Source: Bacilli bacterium (lineage in GTDB: Bacteria > Bacillota_I > Bacilli_A > RF39 > UBA660). Taken from it: a DNA stretch of 64,000 nt. Location: contig JAEENX010000013.1 in NCBI GenBank assembly GCA_016283935.1, positions 1-64,000 of the forward strand, in the 5' to 3' direction. A program made the translations under genes and the position numbers. Shown piece by piece: positions 19,366-27,308 of the stretch. How positions within the stretch are numbered: position 1 is the first letter of the stretch; each line of letters begins with the position of its first letter. Below the pieces are notes generated by a model, which made no database searches, was not told the DNA's origin, and saw only the letters and a program-made list of their open reading frames with translations.

Positions 19366-19396
19366 ACAAAAAAGCAACGAAAATCGTTGCTTTTTG
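19366..19396 (-). terminator. intrinsic terminator of pheST
   Basis: AAAAGCAACGA and TCGTTGCTTTT stem with TTTTTTG behind, directly after the pheT stop. Confidence 0.85.
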
Positions 19397-19397
19397 A

Positions 19398-21767
19398 TTA
19401 CCCTCTTAATTTAGCATCTAACTTAGATTCTACTTCTTTTATAACATTATTGAATACTTGCATTACTTCTTCATCAGATAATGTTCTAGTATCATCTTTA
19501 AATGTTAAGTTATATGCCATTGATTTTTTACCAGGTTCAACTTCTCTATAAATATCGAAAATATCAATATTATCAAGTAGTCTTCCACCAGCATGTTTAA
19601 TAACTGCTTCAATTTCAGCATTAGTTAATTCATTTGGAACTACAAATGCAACATCCTTCTTAATTTCAGGATATTTAGAAGCTTCTTTAAACTTAAGTGG
19701 TTTAATCTTTAAGTTATATAATGCAGTCATGCTAAATTCAGCTACAAATACATCATCTTTCATGATTGAAGGATGAACTCTACCAATTATACCAACAGGT
19801 TTTCTATCAACTAATATAGAAGCACTTACACCAGGATGTAATTCTTTAACTTCTACTTTTTGGAAATCATATCTATTCTTTAATCCTAAATATTTAAACA
19901 AATTTTCAATAATACCTTTTAATAAATAGAAATCAGCTTTAACATTTACTTGGTTAACTGCATTAGTCATGTAGTTACCTTTCATAAGAATAGCAACTTT
20001 AGTATCTTCATTATAATCTTTATCATATGTCTTAGCTATTTCATAAATATTAACATCAGATACTTTTCTAGCTTTGTTATATTCGTATACATTTAATAAA
20101 GAAGGTATTAAAGATAATCTTACTACTGATTTATCAGTACTCATAGGATTTGGTAATACTATGTTTTCTTTATCTTCATATTTGAACATAGAAGCCATAT
20201 TTGGACTTACTAAAGTATAATTCTTAGATTCATTTAATCCTAAACTTCTTAATCTTCTAGAAATTGTTTTTCTAATACCAACATCACCTTGATACATACC
20301 TCTTCTAGTAGGAATTCTTGGTAATGTAGAAACTAAGTTATGATATCCATATAATCTACCAATTTCTTCAGCCATATCAGCAACATTAGGATCAATATCT
20401 AATCTTCTATTAGGAATAGTAACAGTAAACTTATCTCCATCTAATTTATAATCGAATTGAAGTCTTCCTAATTCTACTTTCATATCATCAGTAGAAATTT
20501 CAATTCCTAATAATCTATTTATTTCTTCAGTAGTAAATTCAACTACTTTTTCTTTTTTATCAACTGTATCATGAACTACTTCACCATCAATTACAGTTCC
20601 ACCTGCATATTCTTGTAATAGAGATAAACATCTATCCATTGCAGCATAAGTATATTCATAGTTTAAACCTTTACCATATCTAGTAGAAGCTTCAGATTTT
20701 AAATTTAATCTAGCAGCAGTATTTCTAATTGCTACTGCATCAAATATAGCAGCTTCAATAAATATGTTTTTAGTATTTTCATCAACTTCAGTATTTTCTC
20801 CACCCATTACACCAGCAATACAAGTAGGTACTTTACCATCAGTTATAACTATATCTTTAGAAGTTAATACTCTTTCGTTTCCATCTAAAGTAACAATCTT
20901 TTCATCATCATTTGCATTTCTTACTAATACTTCATTACCTAATTTGTCAGCATCAAAGAAATGTGTAGGTTGTCCATACTCTAACATTACAAAGTTAGAA
21001 ATATCAACAACATTATTAATTGGTCTCATACCAGCTGCAGTAATTCTTTTCTTAATCCATTCTGGTGATTCACCAATCTTAACATCCTTTACCATCTTAC
21101 CAACATATAAAGGACATTCATTTGTTTCGACTTTTAATGTTACATGATTGTTAACATTATCAGAGTTATCAACATCATATTTTGCTTCTGGAAGTTTAAC
21201 AGGTTTATTAATAATAGTACCAACTTCATAAGCAAAACCAATATGATAATAACAATCATTATTTCTATGTTTATGTACATCTAATTCATATAATGTATCA
21301 TCACATCCAAGGTATTCCATTGCATCCATTCCAACTGGAGCATCTGCAGGTAATTCTTCAATACCTTTATTATATGTTTCTTCAGTCTTTTCTTCTAAAC
21401 CTAATTCAAATAAAGCACAGATCATACCATTAGATTCTTCACCACGAATCTTACCTGCTTTAATTTCAAAATCTCCAGGAAGAACAGCACCAGGTAAAGC
21501 TACAATAACTTTTAAACCTGCTCTAACATTTGGAGCTCCACATACTATTTGAGTAGTTTCATTTCCAACATTAACCTTACAAACATGTAAGTGATCTGAA
21601 TCAGGATGATCATTACATTCTAAAACTTCACCAATAACAAGATTATTAATATGATTAGATTCTACTTTTTCTACATTAACTCCAGCTTTAGTAACTTTAA
21701 CAGCTAATTCTTCTAAGTTTTCTCCTTCTAAATCAACATAATCTTTTACCCAATTCATTGATATCAT
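19398..21767 (-). CDS. pheT: phenylalanyl-tRNA synthetase beta subunit
   Basis: Large subunit of the alpha2-beta2 enzyme that charges tRNA-Phe. Domains in order are an EMAP/tRNA-binding domain near the N-terminus (VIGEVLECNDHPDSDHLHVCKV), B3/B4 editing region, B5 domain, the catalytic-like core and the C-terminal anticodon-binding ferredoxin fold (FKEASKYPEIKKDVAFVVP). 789 residues, as usual for bacteria. The ATG at 21767 is one base after the pheS stop and has GGAGG 9 nt upstream inside the pheS tail. Confidence 0.97.
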   Translation of the reverse strand: MISMNWVKDYVDLEGENLEELAVKVTKAGVNVEKVESNHINNLVIGEVLECNDHPDSDHLHVCKVNVGNETTQIVCGAPNVRAGLKVIVALPGAVLPGDFEIKAGKIRGEESNGMICALFELGLEEKTEETYNKGIEELPADAPVGMDAMEYLGCDDTLYELDVHKHRNNDCYYHIGFAYEVGTIINKPVKLPEAKYDVDNSDNVNNHVTLKVETNECPLYVGKMVKDVKIGESPEWIKKRITAAGMRPINNVVDISNFVMLEYGQPTHFFDADKLGNEVLVRNANDDEKIVTLDGNERVLTSKDIVITDGKVPTCIAGVMGGENTEVDENTKNIFIEAAIFDAVAIRNTAARLNLKSEASTRYGKGLNYEYTYAAMDRCLSLLQEYAGGTVIDGEVVHDTVDKKEKVVEFTTEEINRLLGIEISTDDMKVELGRLQFDYKLDGDKFTVTIPNRRLDIDPNVADMAEEIGRLYGYHNLVSTLPRIPTRRGMYQGDVGIRKTISRRLRSLGLNESKNYTLVSPNMASMFKYEDKENIVLPNPMSTDKSVVRLSLIPSLLNVYEYNKARKVSDVNIYEIAKTYDKDYNEDTKVAILMKGNYMTNAVNQVNVKADFYLLKGIIENLFKYLGLKNRYDFQKVEVKELHPGVSASILVDRKPVGIIGRVHPSIMKDDVFVAEFSMTALYNLKIKPLKFKEASKYPEIKKDVAFVVPNELTNAEIEAVIKHAGGRLLDNIDIFDIYREVEPGKKSMAYNLTFKDDTRTLSDEEVMQVFNNVIKEVESKLDAKLRG

Positions 21768-21768
21768 A

Positions 21769-22815
21769 TTATTCTTCCTCCCTTCTATCAAAAGTAGCAG
21801 ATTCTCTTAAATCTGTATTATAGAATGTTCTAATATCATTTATACCATATTTAAGCATTGCACATCTTTCAGCACCAAATCCAAATGCAAATCCATTCCA
21901 TTTATTAGAATCATATCCACACATATTTAATACATTAGGATGAACCATACCAGCACCAGCTACAGTAATCCATCCAGTATTCTTACAAATATTGCATCCT
22001 TTACCTTTGCAGTTAAAACATGAAATATCTAATTCTACAGAAGGTTCAGTAAATTGATAATATGAAGGTCTAAATCTTGTTTCAGTATCAGAACCAAATA
22101 ATTTTTTAGCAATCATATCACATGTTCCTTTTAAATCAGAAAGTGATATATCATGATCAACTAATAATCCTTCAATTTGCATGAATTGATGTGAATGAGT
22201 TGCATCATCATCATCTCTTCTATATGTTTTACCAGGACAAATCATTCTAATTGGTTCGTTACCACCTTTAGAAAGCATTACTCTTGCTTGTACAGGTGAT
22301 GTTTGAGATCTTAATAGTATTTCATCATCTTTAATATAGAATGTATCTTGAGCATCTCTTGCAGGATGTCCTTTAGGAATATTTAATAACTCGAAGTTAA
22401 ATCTATCTTCTTCTATTTCAGGTCCATCATATACATCATATCCCATAGACATGAATACTTCTTCAAAGTCTTCAACAACTTTTTCTAAGATATTAGGAGC
22501 ACCCGCTTTAATTTCAGTTGCAGGTAAAGTAATATCAATAGATTCTTTTTCTAACTTTTCATTAAGAATAGCATTATTAATTTCTTCTTCTTTTGTACCA
22601 ATTATTTCAGTTGCTTCATTTTTAGCAACATTTACTATTTGTCCAATTTCTTTTCTTTCTTCAGGACTATAATCTTTCATGTTTTTCATTAAATCTGTTA
22701 TTAAACCAGATTTACCAATATACTTAGCTTTGATATCAACAACATCTTGAGTAGTTTTAACATTCTTAATATCTTCAAGTAATTGTGCTTTAATTTGTTC
22801 TACTTTTTCTTTCAT
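21769..22815 (-). CDS. pheS: phenylalanyl-tRNA synthetase alpha subunit
   Basis: Catalytic class II subunit. N-terminal coiled-coil tRNA-binding arm (about 1-85), then motif 2 (MICPGKTYRRDDDDATHSHQF) and motif 3 (GFAFGFGAERCAML). Four cysteines in CFNCKGKGCNICK form a small knuckle seen in some PheS proteins. 348 residues. The ATG at 22815 has AAGGA upstream; the reading frame continues upstream through the T-box but has no ribosome site there. Expression is controlled by the T-box. Confidence 0.97.
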   Translation of the reverse strand: MKEKVEQIKAQLLEDIKNVKTTQDVVDIKAKYIGKSGLITDLMKNMKDYSPEERKEIGQIVNVAKNEATEIIGTKEEEINNAILNEKLEKESIDITLPATEIKAGAPNILEKVVEDFEEVFMSMGYDVYDGPEIEEDRFNFELLNIPKGHPARDAQDTFYIKDDEILLRSQTSPVQARVMLSKGGNEPIRMICPGKTYRRDDDDATHSHQFMQIEGLLVDHDISLSDLKGTCDMIAKKLFGSDTETRFRPSYYQFTEPSVELDISCFNCKGKGCNICKNTGWITVAGAGMVHPNVLNMCGYDSNKWNGFAFGFGAERCAMLKYGINDIRTFYNTDLRESATFDRREEE

Positions 22816-22835
22816 ATTAATCCTTCTTTCTATAA

Positions 22836-23049
22836 TAAAAAAAAGCCATAAATCTAAGGACGAGATATACCCGTGGTACCACCTTAGTTCATGACTTTCA
22901 TGCACTTATTATCTATAACGCTGATAAGCGATTAATACTCCTGTATTTGAAATTTCATTATATACGTTCTTAAGGTACTTCCACCCGATGATACCTTTTC
23001 TCTAGTAAGTTAAATATATAACTACTGTGAATACTATCTCCGCATTACT
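22836..23049 (-). promoter_or_regulatory. T-box riboswitch controlling pheST
   Basis: The T-box core AAGGTGGTACCACGG is at 22871-22885 (minus strand). Stem I is closed by CTAGTAA/TTACTAG and is short. A second stem (AAGGTA/TACCTT) follows. The terminator pairs AGTCATGAA plus CTAAGG with CCTTAG plus TTTATGGCT and ends in T8 (22836-22896); the antiterminator uses the T-box core. Uncharged tRNA-Phe should stabilise the antiterminator. Specifier candidates are TTC in GTATTCACAG or TTT in ATATTTAAC. The 303-nt gap between pheS and the carrier gene is filled by this element, its promoter and a terminator. Confidence 0.93.
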
Positions 23050-23055
23050 AGAACT

Positions 23056-23084
23056 ATTTTATAATTTTTTAATAATTTAGTCAA
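23056..23084 (-). promoter_or_regulatory. promoter of the pheST T-box transcript
   Basis: Minus strand TTGACT (23079-23084), 17 nt, TAAAAT (23056-23061). It starts directly after the terminator of the carrier gene. Confidence 0.75.
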
Positions 23085-23085
23085 T

Positions 23086-23111
23086 AAAAAAACTAGGTAG
23101 AACCTAGTTAA
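23086..23111 (-). terminator. intrinsic terminator of the carrier gene
   Basis: AACTAGGT and ACCTAGTT stem with TTTTT on the minus strand. Confidence 0.85.
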
Positions 23112-23118
23112 TTTACTA

Positions 23119-24516
23119 TTATACGTATGCAATTACAGCAAGTACAATTAGTACAACTACAAGTAATGCAAGTAAGAATTTCCAAATAAATTTGAAATAA
23201 TCTTTGAACTTAACATCTAACATAGATAATCCTACTACTAGGACTACACTTGTAGGAGAAATAAATTGAACTAAACCATATCCAGTTTGTAATGCTAAAG
23301 CTGCAACAGTATTATTACCAACAGTAGCTAAATATGAACCACCTAAAGTAATAACATATTGCATATCAACACCAAATATAGATACTAGAACTGATTCTAA
23401 GAACCAAGTAAATACATTTGATCCTAATTTAGCAATTCCACTTATAATATAAGGAATTGTAGGATATACAACTGAAACAATTAAAATTGCATATACAATT
23501 AATAATAATACAACTGTTTTATTAATCTTTTTGAATCCAGCAGCATATGAATCAATAACAGTATCTGCAGGTACTCTATAAACAATTTGTAATACTAATG
23601 TAGCAATGAATAATACACCAGAGATTGTAAATCCATCCCAAGCGCCAAATGGTTGAGCATTTTCACCTAATAATGCACCAAATAATTTAAATCCAAATAC
23701 TTGAGCATCTTTTAAGCTAGTCATCCATTCACTGAATAAAGTAACTTTAAATACATCAGACCATCCGATGAATGCTAATACAACCATTAATAATACTACT
23801 GCTAAAACAATAGCAACAGGTACAGCACTAGCTTTAGTATCTTTTACAGTTTTAGGAGCAAATACATCTTCTAATAAATTATCTTTATCAGTATTGTCAA
23901 TTTTCTTAACAGTATAGAATGATAATAATCCAAGAGCTACAACTGCAATTAATACAATTGGTAGAATCTCAAATACATAATCTAATGCAAATGCACTAAC
24001 AATCATTCCAGCAACTTGAGTACTATATGTAGAACATAATACACCAATTAACATACCACCAACAGTAGCAGCTAATCCAGTTACTTTATCAAACTTCAAT
24101 TTACTGAATACAGTAATTGAAAGTGGTAATAAAGCGATTACTGCCATGAAGTTTGTAGTAATACTTGTTAAAACTGCATAGATAACAATTGATAATACAG
24201 CTAAAACTTTTTCCTTTCCTTTAAATACAGTAGCAATTTTGTTAGTCATTACTTGATATCCAGGAATATTTCCTAAGAATTTGTAGAAACCAGCTACAAC
24301 AAACATAAATATAAAGAATGTTGTAAAATAGTATAATCCTAACATACTGTAAGTAGATAAATCAAAGAATCCAACTCTTGTAATTCCTTGAGTAGTTGAA
24401 TCAAATGCAGTACCAGTAAAATATGTGTAAGGCATGATCCAAGAGAATACTACAGCAAGTAATAAAACTATCATTGCCATTTTGAATAAATCATGTTTTT
24501 CAAAAAATTTCTTCAT
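23119..24516 (-). CDS. DcuC/YfcC-like secondary carrier, substrate unknown
   Basis: 465 residues with about 12 membrane segments arranged as two hydrophobic halves separated by a charged loop near 205-235 (KKIDNTDKDN). The repeated short hydrophobic re-entrant-like segments (LTSITTNFMAVIALLPL and VGNNTVAALALQTGYGLVQF) fit the anaerobic C4-dicarboxylate/YfcC group of the ion-transporter superfamily. The substrate could be a dicarboxylate, amino acid or peptide; the sequence does not decide. A strong ribosome site (AGGAGG) and a TGGTATAAT promoter precede it; it is monocistronic. Confidence 0.7.
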   Translation of the reverse strand: MKKFFEKHDLFKMAMIVLLLAVVFSWIMPYTYFTGTAFDSTTQGITRVGFFDLSTYSMLGLYYFTTFFIFMFVVAGFYKFLGNIPGYQVMTNKIATVFKGKEKVLAVLSIVIYAVLTSITTNFMAVIALLPLSITVFSKLKFDKVTGLAATVGGMLIGVLCSTYSTQVAGMIVSAFALDYVFEILPIVLIAVVALGLLSFYTVKKIDNTDKDNLLEDVFAPKTVKDTKASAVPVAIVLAVVLLMVVLAFIGWSDVFKVTLFSEWMTSLKDAQVFGFKLFGALLGENAQPFGAWDGFTISGVLFIATLVLQIVYRVPADTVIDSYAAGFKKINKTVVLLLIVYAILIVSVVYPTIPYIISGIAKLGSNVFTWFLESVLVSIFGVDMQYVITLGGSYLATVGNNTVAALALQTGYGLVQFISPTSVVLVVGLSMLDVKFKDYFKFIWKFLLALLVVVLIVLAVIAYV

Positions 24517-24536
24517 GTTAAACCTCCTATAACAAA

Positions 24537-24545
24537 ATTATACCA
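24537..24545 (-). promoter_or_regulatory. extended -10 promoter of the carrier gene
   Basis: TGGTATAAT on the minus strand, 21 nt before the ATG. Confidence 0.5.
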
Positions 24546-24564
24546 TAATAAATAAAAAGTGAAT

Positions 24565-24594
24565 AAAAAAATGAGGTAAAAACCTCATTTCTAA
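24565..24594 (-). terminator. intrinsic terminator of the 24591-25391 gene
   Basis: AAATGAGGT and ACCTCATTT form the stem, with TTTT tail on the minus strand, right after the stop. Confidence 0.8.
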
Positions 24595-25391
24595 TATAAT
24601 TTCATAATATTTTCATCGTATACTTTTGCTAAAACTTTCATATTATTTTCTACTTCATTTGTTTTAGTTAAAATAGTTCCAAGTGTTTTAGGAACACAAG
24701 AATTAAATCCATGTATTCTAACATTATATAATATTTCTTCTAATCCATATGACTTTCTTGAATCAGCAAATTCATATCCAAATATTTTTATAAACGGAAT
24801 AACATATTGACCTTCAAGATATTTATATTTTTCACATGTTCTATGGTTAATTACTTTGAATATTTTTCCATCACAGCCAAGTTCAATATTTCTAGGATAT
24901 TTTGTATCTATATATTTTATATATGACGAAACATTATTTTCATGTCCTTTTAAACTATATTCAATTTCACAATCTAATCCATTATCTTTATGTTTTTGTT
25001 TATATACTAAACAATCATTATTATCTGAATCTACTGTTCTAATTAAAAATTCTTCATCAGAATTAATCTTATTAGTCTTTAAAACAAAAGGATATTTTTC
25101 ATGATTAGATTGATCATTATAAATAGTTATACCATCAGTTAATTTAACGCATTCAGGATTCTTATCAGATACATCTAATCCAAATACTCTTATTCCATCT
25201 TCTTTCCTATATGAACATACATATAAATATCCTTCTTCATTTTTTACTCTAGTAAAAAAATATCTAGTACCATCGCAATCAATGAATGCTGGTTCACCAA
25301 GTTCACTAGTCAATCTTAAAACATGATCTAAATAAACTGAAACACTTTCATATGATTCTTCACTTATTTTTTTAAAACTAATATCAGCCAT
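24591..25391 (-). CDS. hypothetical soluble protein
   Basis: 266 residues with no signal or membrane segment. I do not recognise the family. The composition is that of an ordinary globular protein rich in Tyr, Asp and Lys, with several Cys (FIDCDGTRY, YVCSYRKED, LGCDGK, RTCEKY, NSCVPK). AAGGTGGAATT precedes the ATG at 25391. It lies 41 nt downstream of the metallo-beta-lactamase gene, which has its own terminator across the junction. Confidence 0.65.
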   Translation of the reverse strand: MADISFKKISEESYESVSVYLDHVLRLTSELGEPAFIDCDGTRYFFTRVKNEEGYLYVCSYRKEDGIRVFGLDVSDKNPECVKLTDGITIYNDQSNHEKYPFVLKTNKINSDEEFLIRTVDSDNNDCLVYKQKHKDNGLDCEIEYSLKGHENNVSSYIKYIDTKYPRNIELGCDGKIFKVINHRTCEKYKYLEGQYVIPFIKIFGYEFADSRKSYGLEEILYNVRIHGFNSCVPKTLGTILTKTNEVENNMKVLAKVYDENIMKLY

Positions 25392-25423
25392 AATTCCACC
25401 TTCATTAAAAAAATATACTAACA

Positions 25424-25447
25424 AAAAAGTTGCTAAATAGCAACTTT
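25424..25447 (-). terminator. intrinsic terminator of the metallo-beta-lactamase gene
   Basis: AAAGTTGCT and AGCAACTTT with TTTTGTT behind; the 5' arm is built from the last codons (Lys-Val-Ala). Confidence 0.75.
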
Positions 25448-25969
25448 AAAATACTCTAAATTAGCTCTTTCATTTCCTAATGTTGTCATAGGTCCATGTC
25501 CTGGACATAAAGTAATATCATCAGGATATGCAAGTATCTTTTCAATAGATAATTTCATATCTAATGGGGATGCATCTTCTAAATCAATTCTTCCAATTCC
25601 ATCTTTAAATATAAAATCACCACAGAACATTACTTTCTCTTGTTCAAAATATAATGTTATACAATCAGATTTATGTCCAGGTGTATAAATTATATTTATA
25701 TCAAAATTTTCAATTTTATTAATACCCTCTTTAAGATTACTTAAACTATAAATTGGAACAGTATTCTTAGCTAAAATATCTCTTACTGCACCAATATGAT
25801 CATCATGACTATGAGTAACAAATATTCCTACTAATTTTTTATTAGGATTTAAATTATTTAATATCACATTAGCTTCAGCACCAGGGTCAATTATAATACA
25901 AGAATTACCTTTTTCAATGATATAACAATTTGTTCTAAGTTGACCTACAATTAATGTTTTAAGATTCAT
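25433..25969 (-). CDS. metallo-beta-lactamase-fold hydrolase (glyoxalase II-like)
   Basis: 178 residues with the zinc motif THSHDDHIG near 55-62, a following YTPGHKSDC His, the bridging Asp in FCGDFIF and the last His in LCPGHGPMTT. This is the compact cytosolic form annotated as hydroxyacylglutathione hydrolase-like; glutathione use is not implied in such bacteria. The ATG at 25969 follows GAAGGGAATATAC. Its promoter region is shared with the divergent LemA-like gene 59 nt away. Confidence 0.88.
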   Translation of the reverse strand: MNLKTLIVGQLRTNCYIIEKGNSCIIIDPGAEANVILNNLNPNKKLVGIFVTHSHDDHIGAVRDILAKNTVPIYSLSNLKEGINKIENFDINIIYTPGHKSDCITLYFEQEKVMFCGDFIFKDGIGRIDLEDASPLDMKLSIEKILAYPDDITLCPGHGPMTTLGNERANLEYFKVAI

Positions 25970-26005
25970 GTATATTCCCTTCTTTTCTACTTTAAAGTTC
26001 CATGT

Positions 26006-26022
26006 TATAATTATACTAGGTG
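26006..26022 (+). promoter_or_regulatory. extended -10 promoter and Shine-Dalgarno of the LemA-like gene
   Basis: TGTTATAAT (-10 at 26006-26011) and AGGTG at 26018-26022. The predicted start of transcription coincides with the Shine-Dalgarno. The same block precedes the lipoprotein gene at 33405 and the operon headed at 47861. Confidence 0.6.
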
Positions 26023-26028
26023 AATAAT

Positions 26029-26577
26029 ATGAATGCAATACACATAGTTTTAATAACAATATTAATATTGACTACTATAATAGTTACACTATATATAAGA
26101 AAAAATAATAAATTAAAATTCTATAAAAGAAGAACAGAAGCAGCTGAAAAAGTTATAGAAGAAGAATTAGATATTAGATATGAATTAATAACATCATCAA
26201 AAGAAGTTGTTAAAAAAAATACTAAGATGGAATTAGATTTCTACAAAGATTTAGAAAAAACTAAAAGTGCTAATATAAATACAGTAGAATTTGAAAAACA
26301 ATTAACTACAGCATTAGCAACTCTACATTTAATATCAAATGATTATCCAAAATTAAAAGATAAAAAAGATTTTAAAGAAATAATGAGAAAGCTAGATGAA
26401 TCTGATACAAAGTTAGATGCGGCTAAATCATTTTATAATTCAAACAATAATAAATTAAATACATTACTAAAACAATTCCCAACAAACATAATTGGTAAAT
26501 TTAATAAATATAAAATAAGTCCAAATTATGAAGCAAAAGAAATATTTAATGCAATTGAAGAAGACATAAGATTTTAA
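26029..26577 (+). CDS. LemA-like membrane-anchored protein
   Basis: The only gene on the plus strand. 182 residues: one N-terminal membrane helix (about 4-25), a basic stretch (RKNNKLKFYKRR) and a helical cytoplasmic domain. The segment AKSFYNSNNNKLNTLLKQFP followed by TNIIGKFNKY matches the LemA pattern of paired helices and a Phe-Pro turn. LemA proteins have no firmly assigned activity. The ATG at 26029 has AGGTG 6 nt upstream; a GTG three codons earlier is part of that site. It converges with ung and shares a terminator with it. Confidence 0.72.
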   Translation: MNAIHIVLITILILTTIIVTLYIRKNNKLKFYKRRTEAAEKVIEEELDIRYELITSSKEVVKKNTKMELDFYKDLEKTKSANINTVEFEKQLTTALATLHLISNDYPKLKDKKDFKEIMRKLDESDTKLDAAKSFYNSNNNKLNTLLKQFPTNIIGKFNKYKISPNYEAKEIFNAIEEDIRF

Positions 26578-26594
26578 TCTTATGTCTTTTTAAT
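26560..26594. terminator. bidirectional terminator between the LemA-like gene and ung
   Basis: AAGACATAAGAT and ATCTTATGTCTT form a near-perfect dyad with A- and T-tracts on either side, usable in both directions. Its left arm is the last codons of the LemA-like gene. Confidence 0.85.
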
Positions 26595-27252
26595 TTAAAT
26601 TCCAATCAATTTCTTTTATATTATTTTTCTTTAAAAATTCATTAGTTTTACTAAATGGTTTAGAACCAAAGAATCCATTGCGTGCACTAAAAGGAGATGG
26701 ATGAGCACTTTCAATTACTAAATGTTTTTTATTAGTAATTAGTTCTTTTTTGCTTCTTGCAAAATTACCCCAAAGAATAAATACGACAGGTTCATCTTTT
26801 TCATTTAATACTCTTATAACATAATCAGTAAACTTATCCCATCCTAATTTAGCATGGCTATTAGGTGTATCTTTAATAACAGTTAATGTAGCATTTAATA
26901 ATAATACCCCTTCTTTAGTCCATTTAGTTAAATCACCTGAAGTAACTGGTTTAAAACCAAGATCATCTTCTAATTCTTTATATATATTTTTTAAAGATGG
27001 AGGAAGCTTAATACCATCATGAACAGAAAAAGATAAGCCCATTGCTTCACCTTCTCCATGATATGGATCTTGTCCAACAATTACTACTTTAGTATCTTTG
27101 AAAGGTGTATTTTTTAAAGCTGCAAATATATCTTCTTTAGGAGGATAAATTGTTTTAGTGTTATATTCATTATCTATAATAGACATGAACTTTTTAAATC
27201 CTTCTGAATTCCAAATAACACTTAATTTATTGTCCCAATCATTACCTATCAT
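26590..27252 (-). CDS. ung: uracil-DNA glycosylase (family 1)
   Basis: Removes uracil from DNA. Motif A GQDPYHG at about 60-66 with catalytic Asp62, LPPSLKNIYKEL, LLLNATLTV, and motif B HPSPFSARNGFFG with the catalytic His. 220 residues. The ATG at 27252 is chosen because AGGTGATATAT precedes it; the next upstream start codon is part of that ribosome site. Monocistronic with its own TGTTATAAT promoter. Confidence 0.97.
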   Translation of the reverse strand: MIGNDWDNKLSVIWNSEGFKKFMSIIDNEYNTKTIYPPKEDIFAALKNTPFKDTKVVIVGQDPYHGEGEAMGLSFSVHDGIKLPPSLKNIYKELEDDLGFKPVTSGDLTKWTKEGVLLLNATLTVIKDTPNSHAKLGWDKFTDYVIRVLNEKDEPVVFILWGNFARSKKELITNKKHLVIESAHPSPFSARNGFFGSKPFSKTNEFLKKNNIKEIDWNLN

Positions 27253-27269
27253 ATATATCACCTATAAAC

Positions 27270-27278
27270 ATTATAACA
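27270..27278 (-). promoter_or_regulatory. extended -10 promoter of ung
   Basis: TGTTATAAT on the minus strand, 18 nt upstream of the ATG. Confidence 0.5.
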
Positions 27279-27280
27279 TA

Positions 27281-27308
27281 ATAAAAGAGAGTTAATTAAC
27301 TCTCTTTA
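27281..27308 (-). terminator. intrinsic terminator of pyk
   Basis: AAAGAGAGTTAA and TTAACTCTCTTT dyad followed by T-rich sequence on the minus strand, immediately after the pyk stop. Confidence 0.8.

Noticed and set aside
22816-22905. Longer pheS starting inside the T-box
   Set aside because: The extra N-terminal codons are the T-box core and terminator; the ATG at 22815 has a proper ribosome site.
26029-26577. Horizontally acquired island around the plus-strand gene
   Set aside because: Codon and base use look like the neighbours and there is no integrase, repeat or tRNA boundary.
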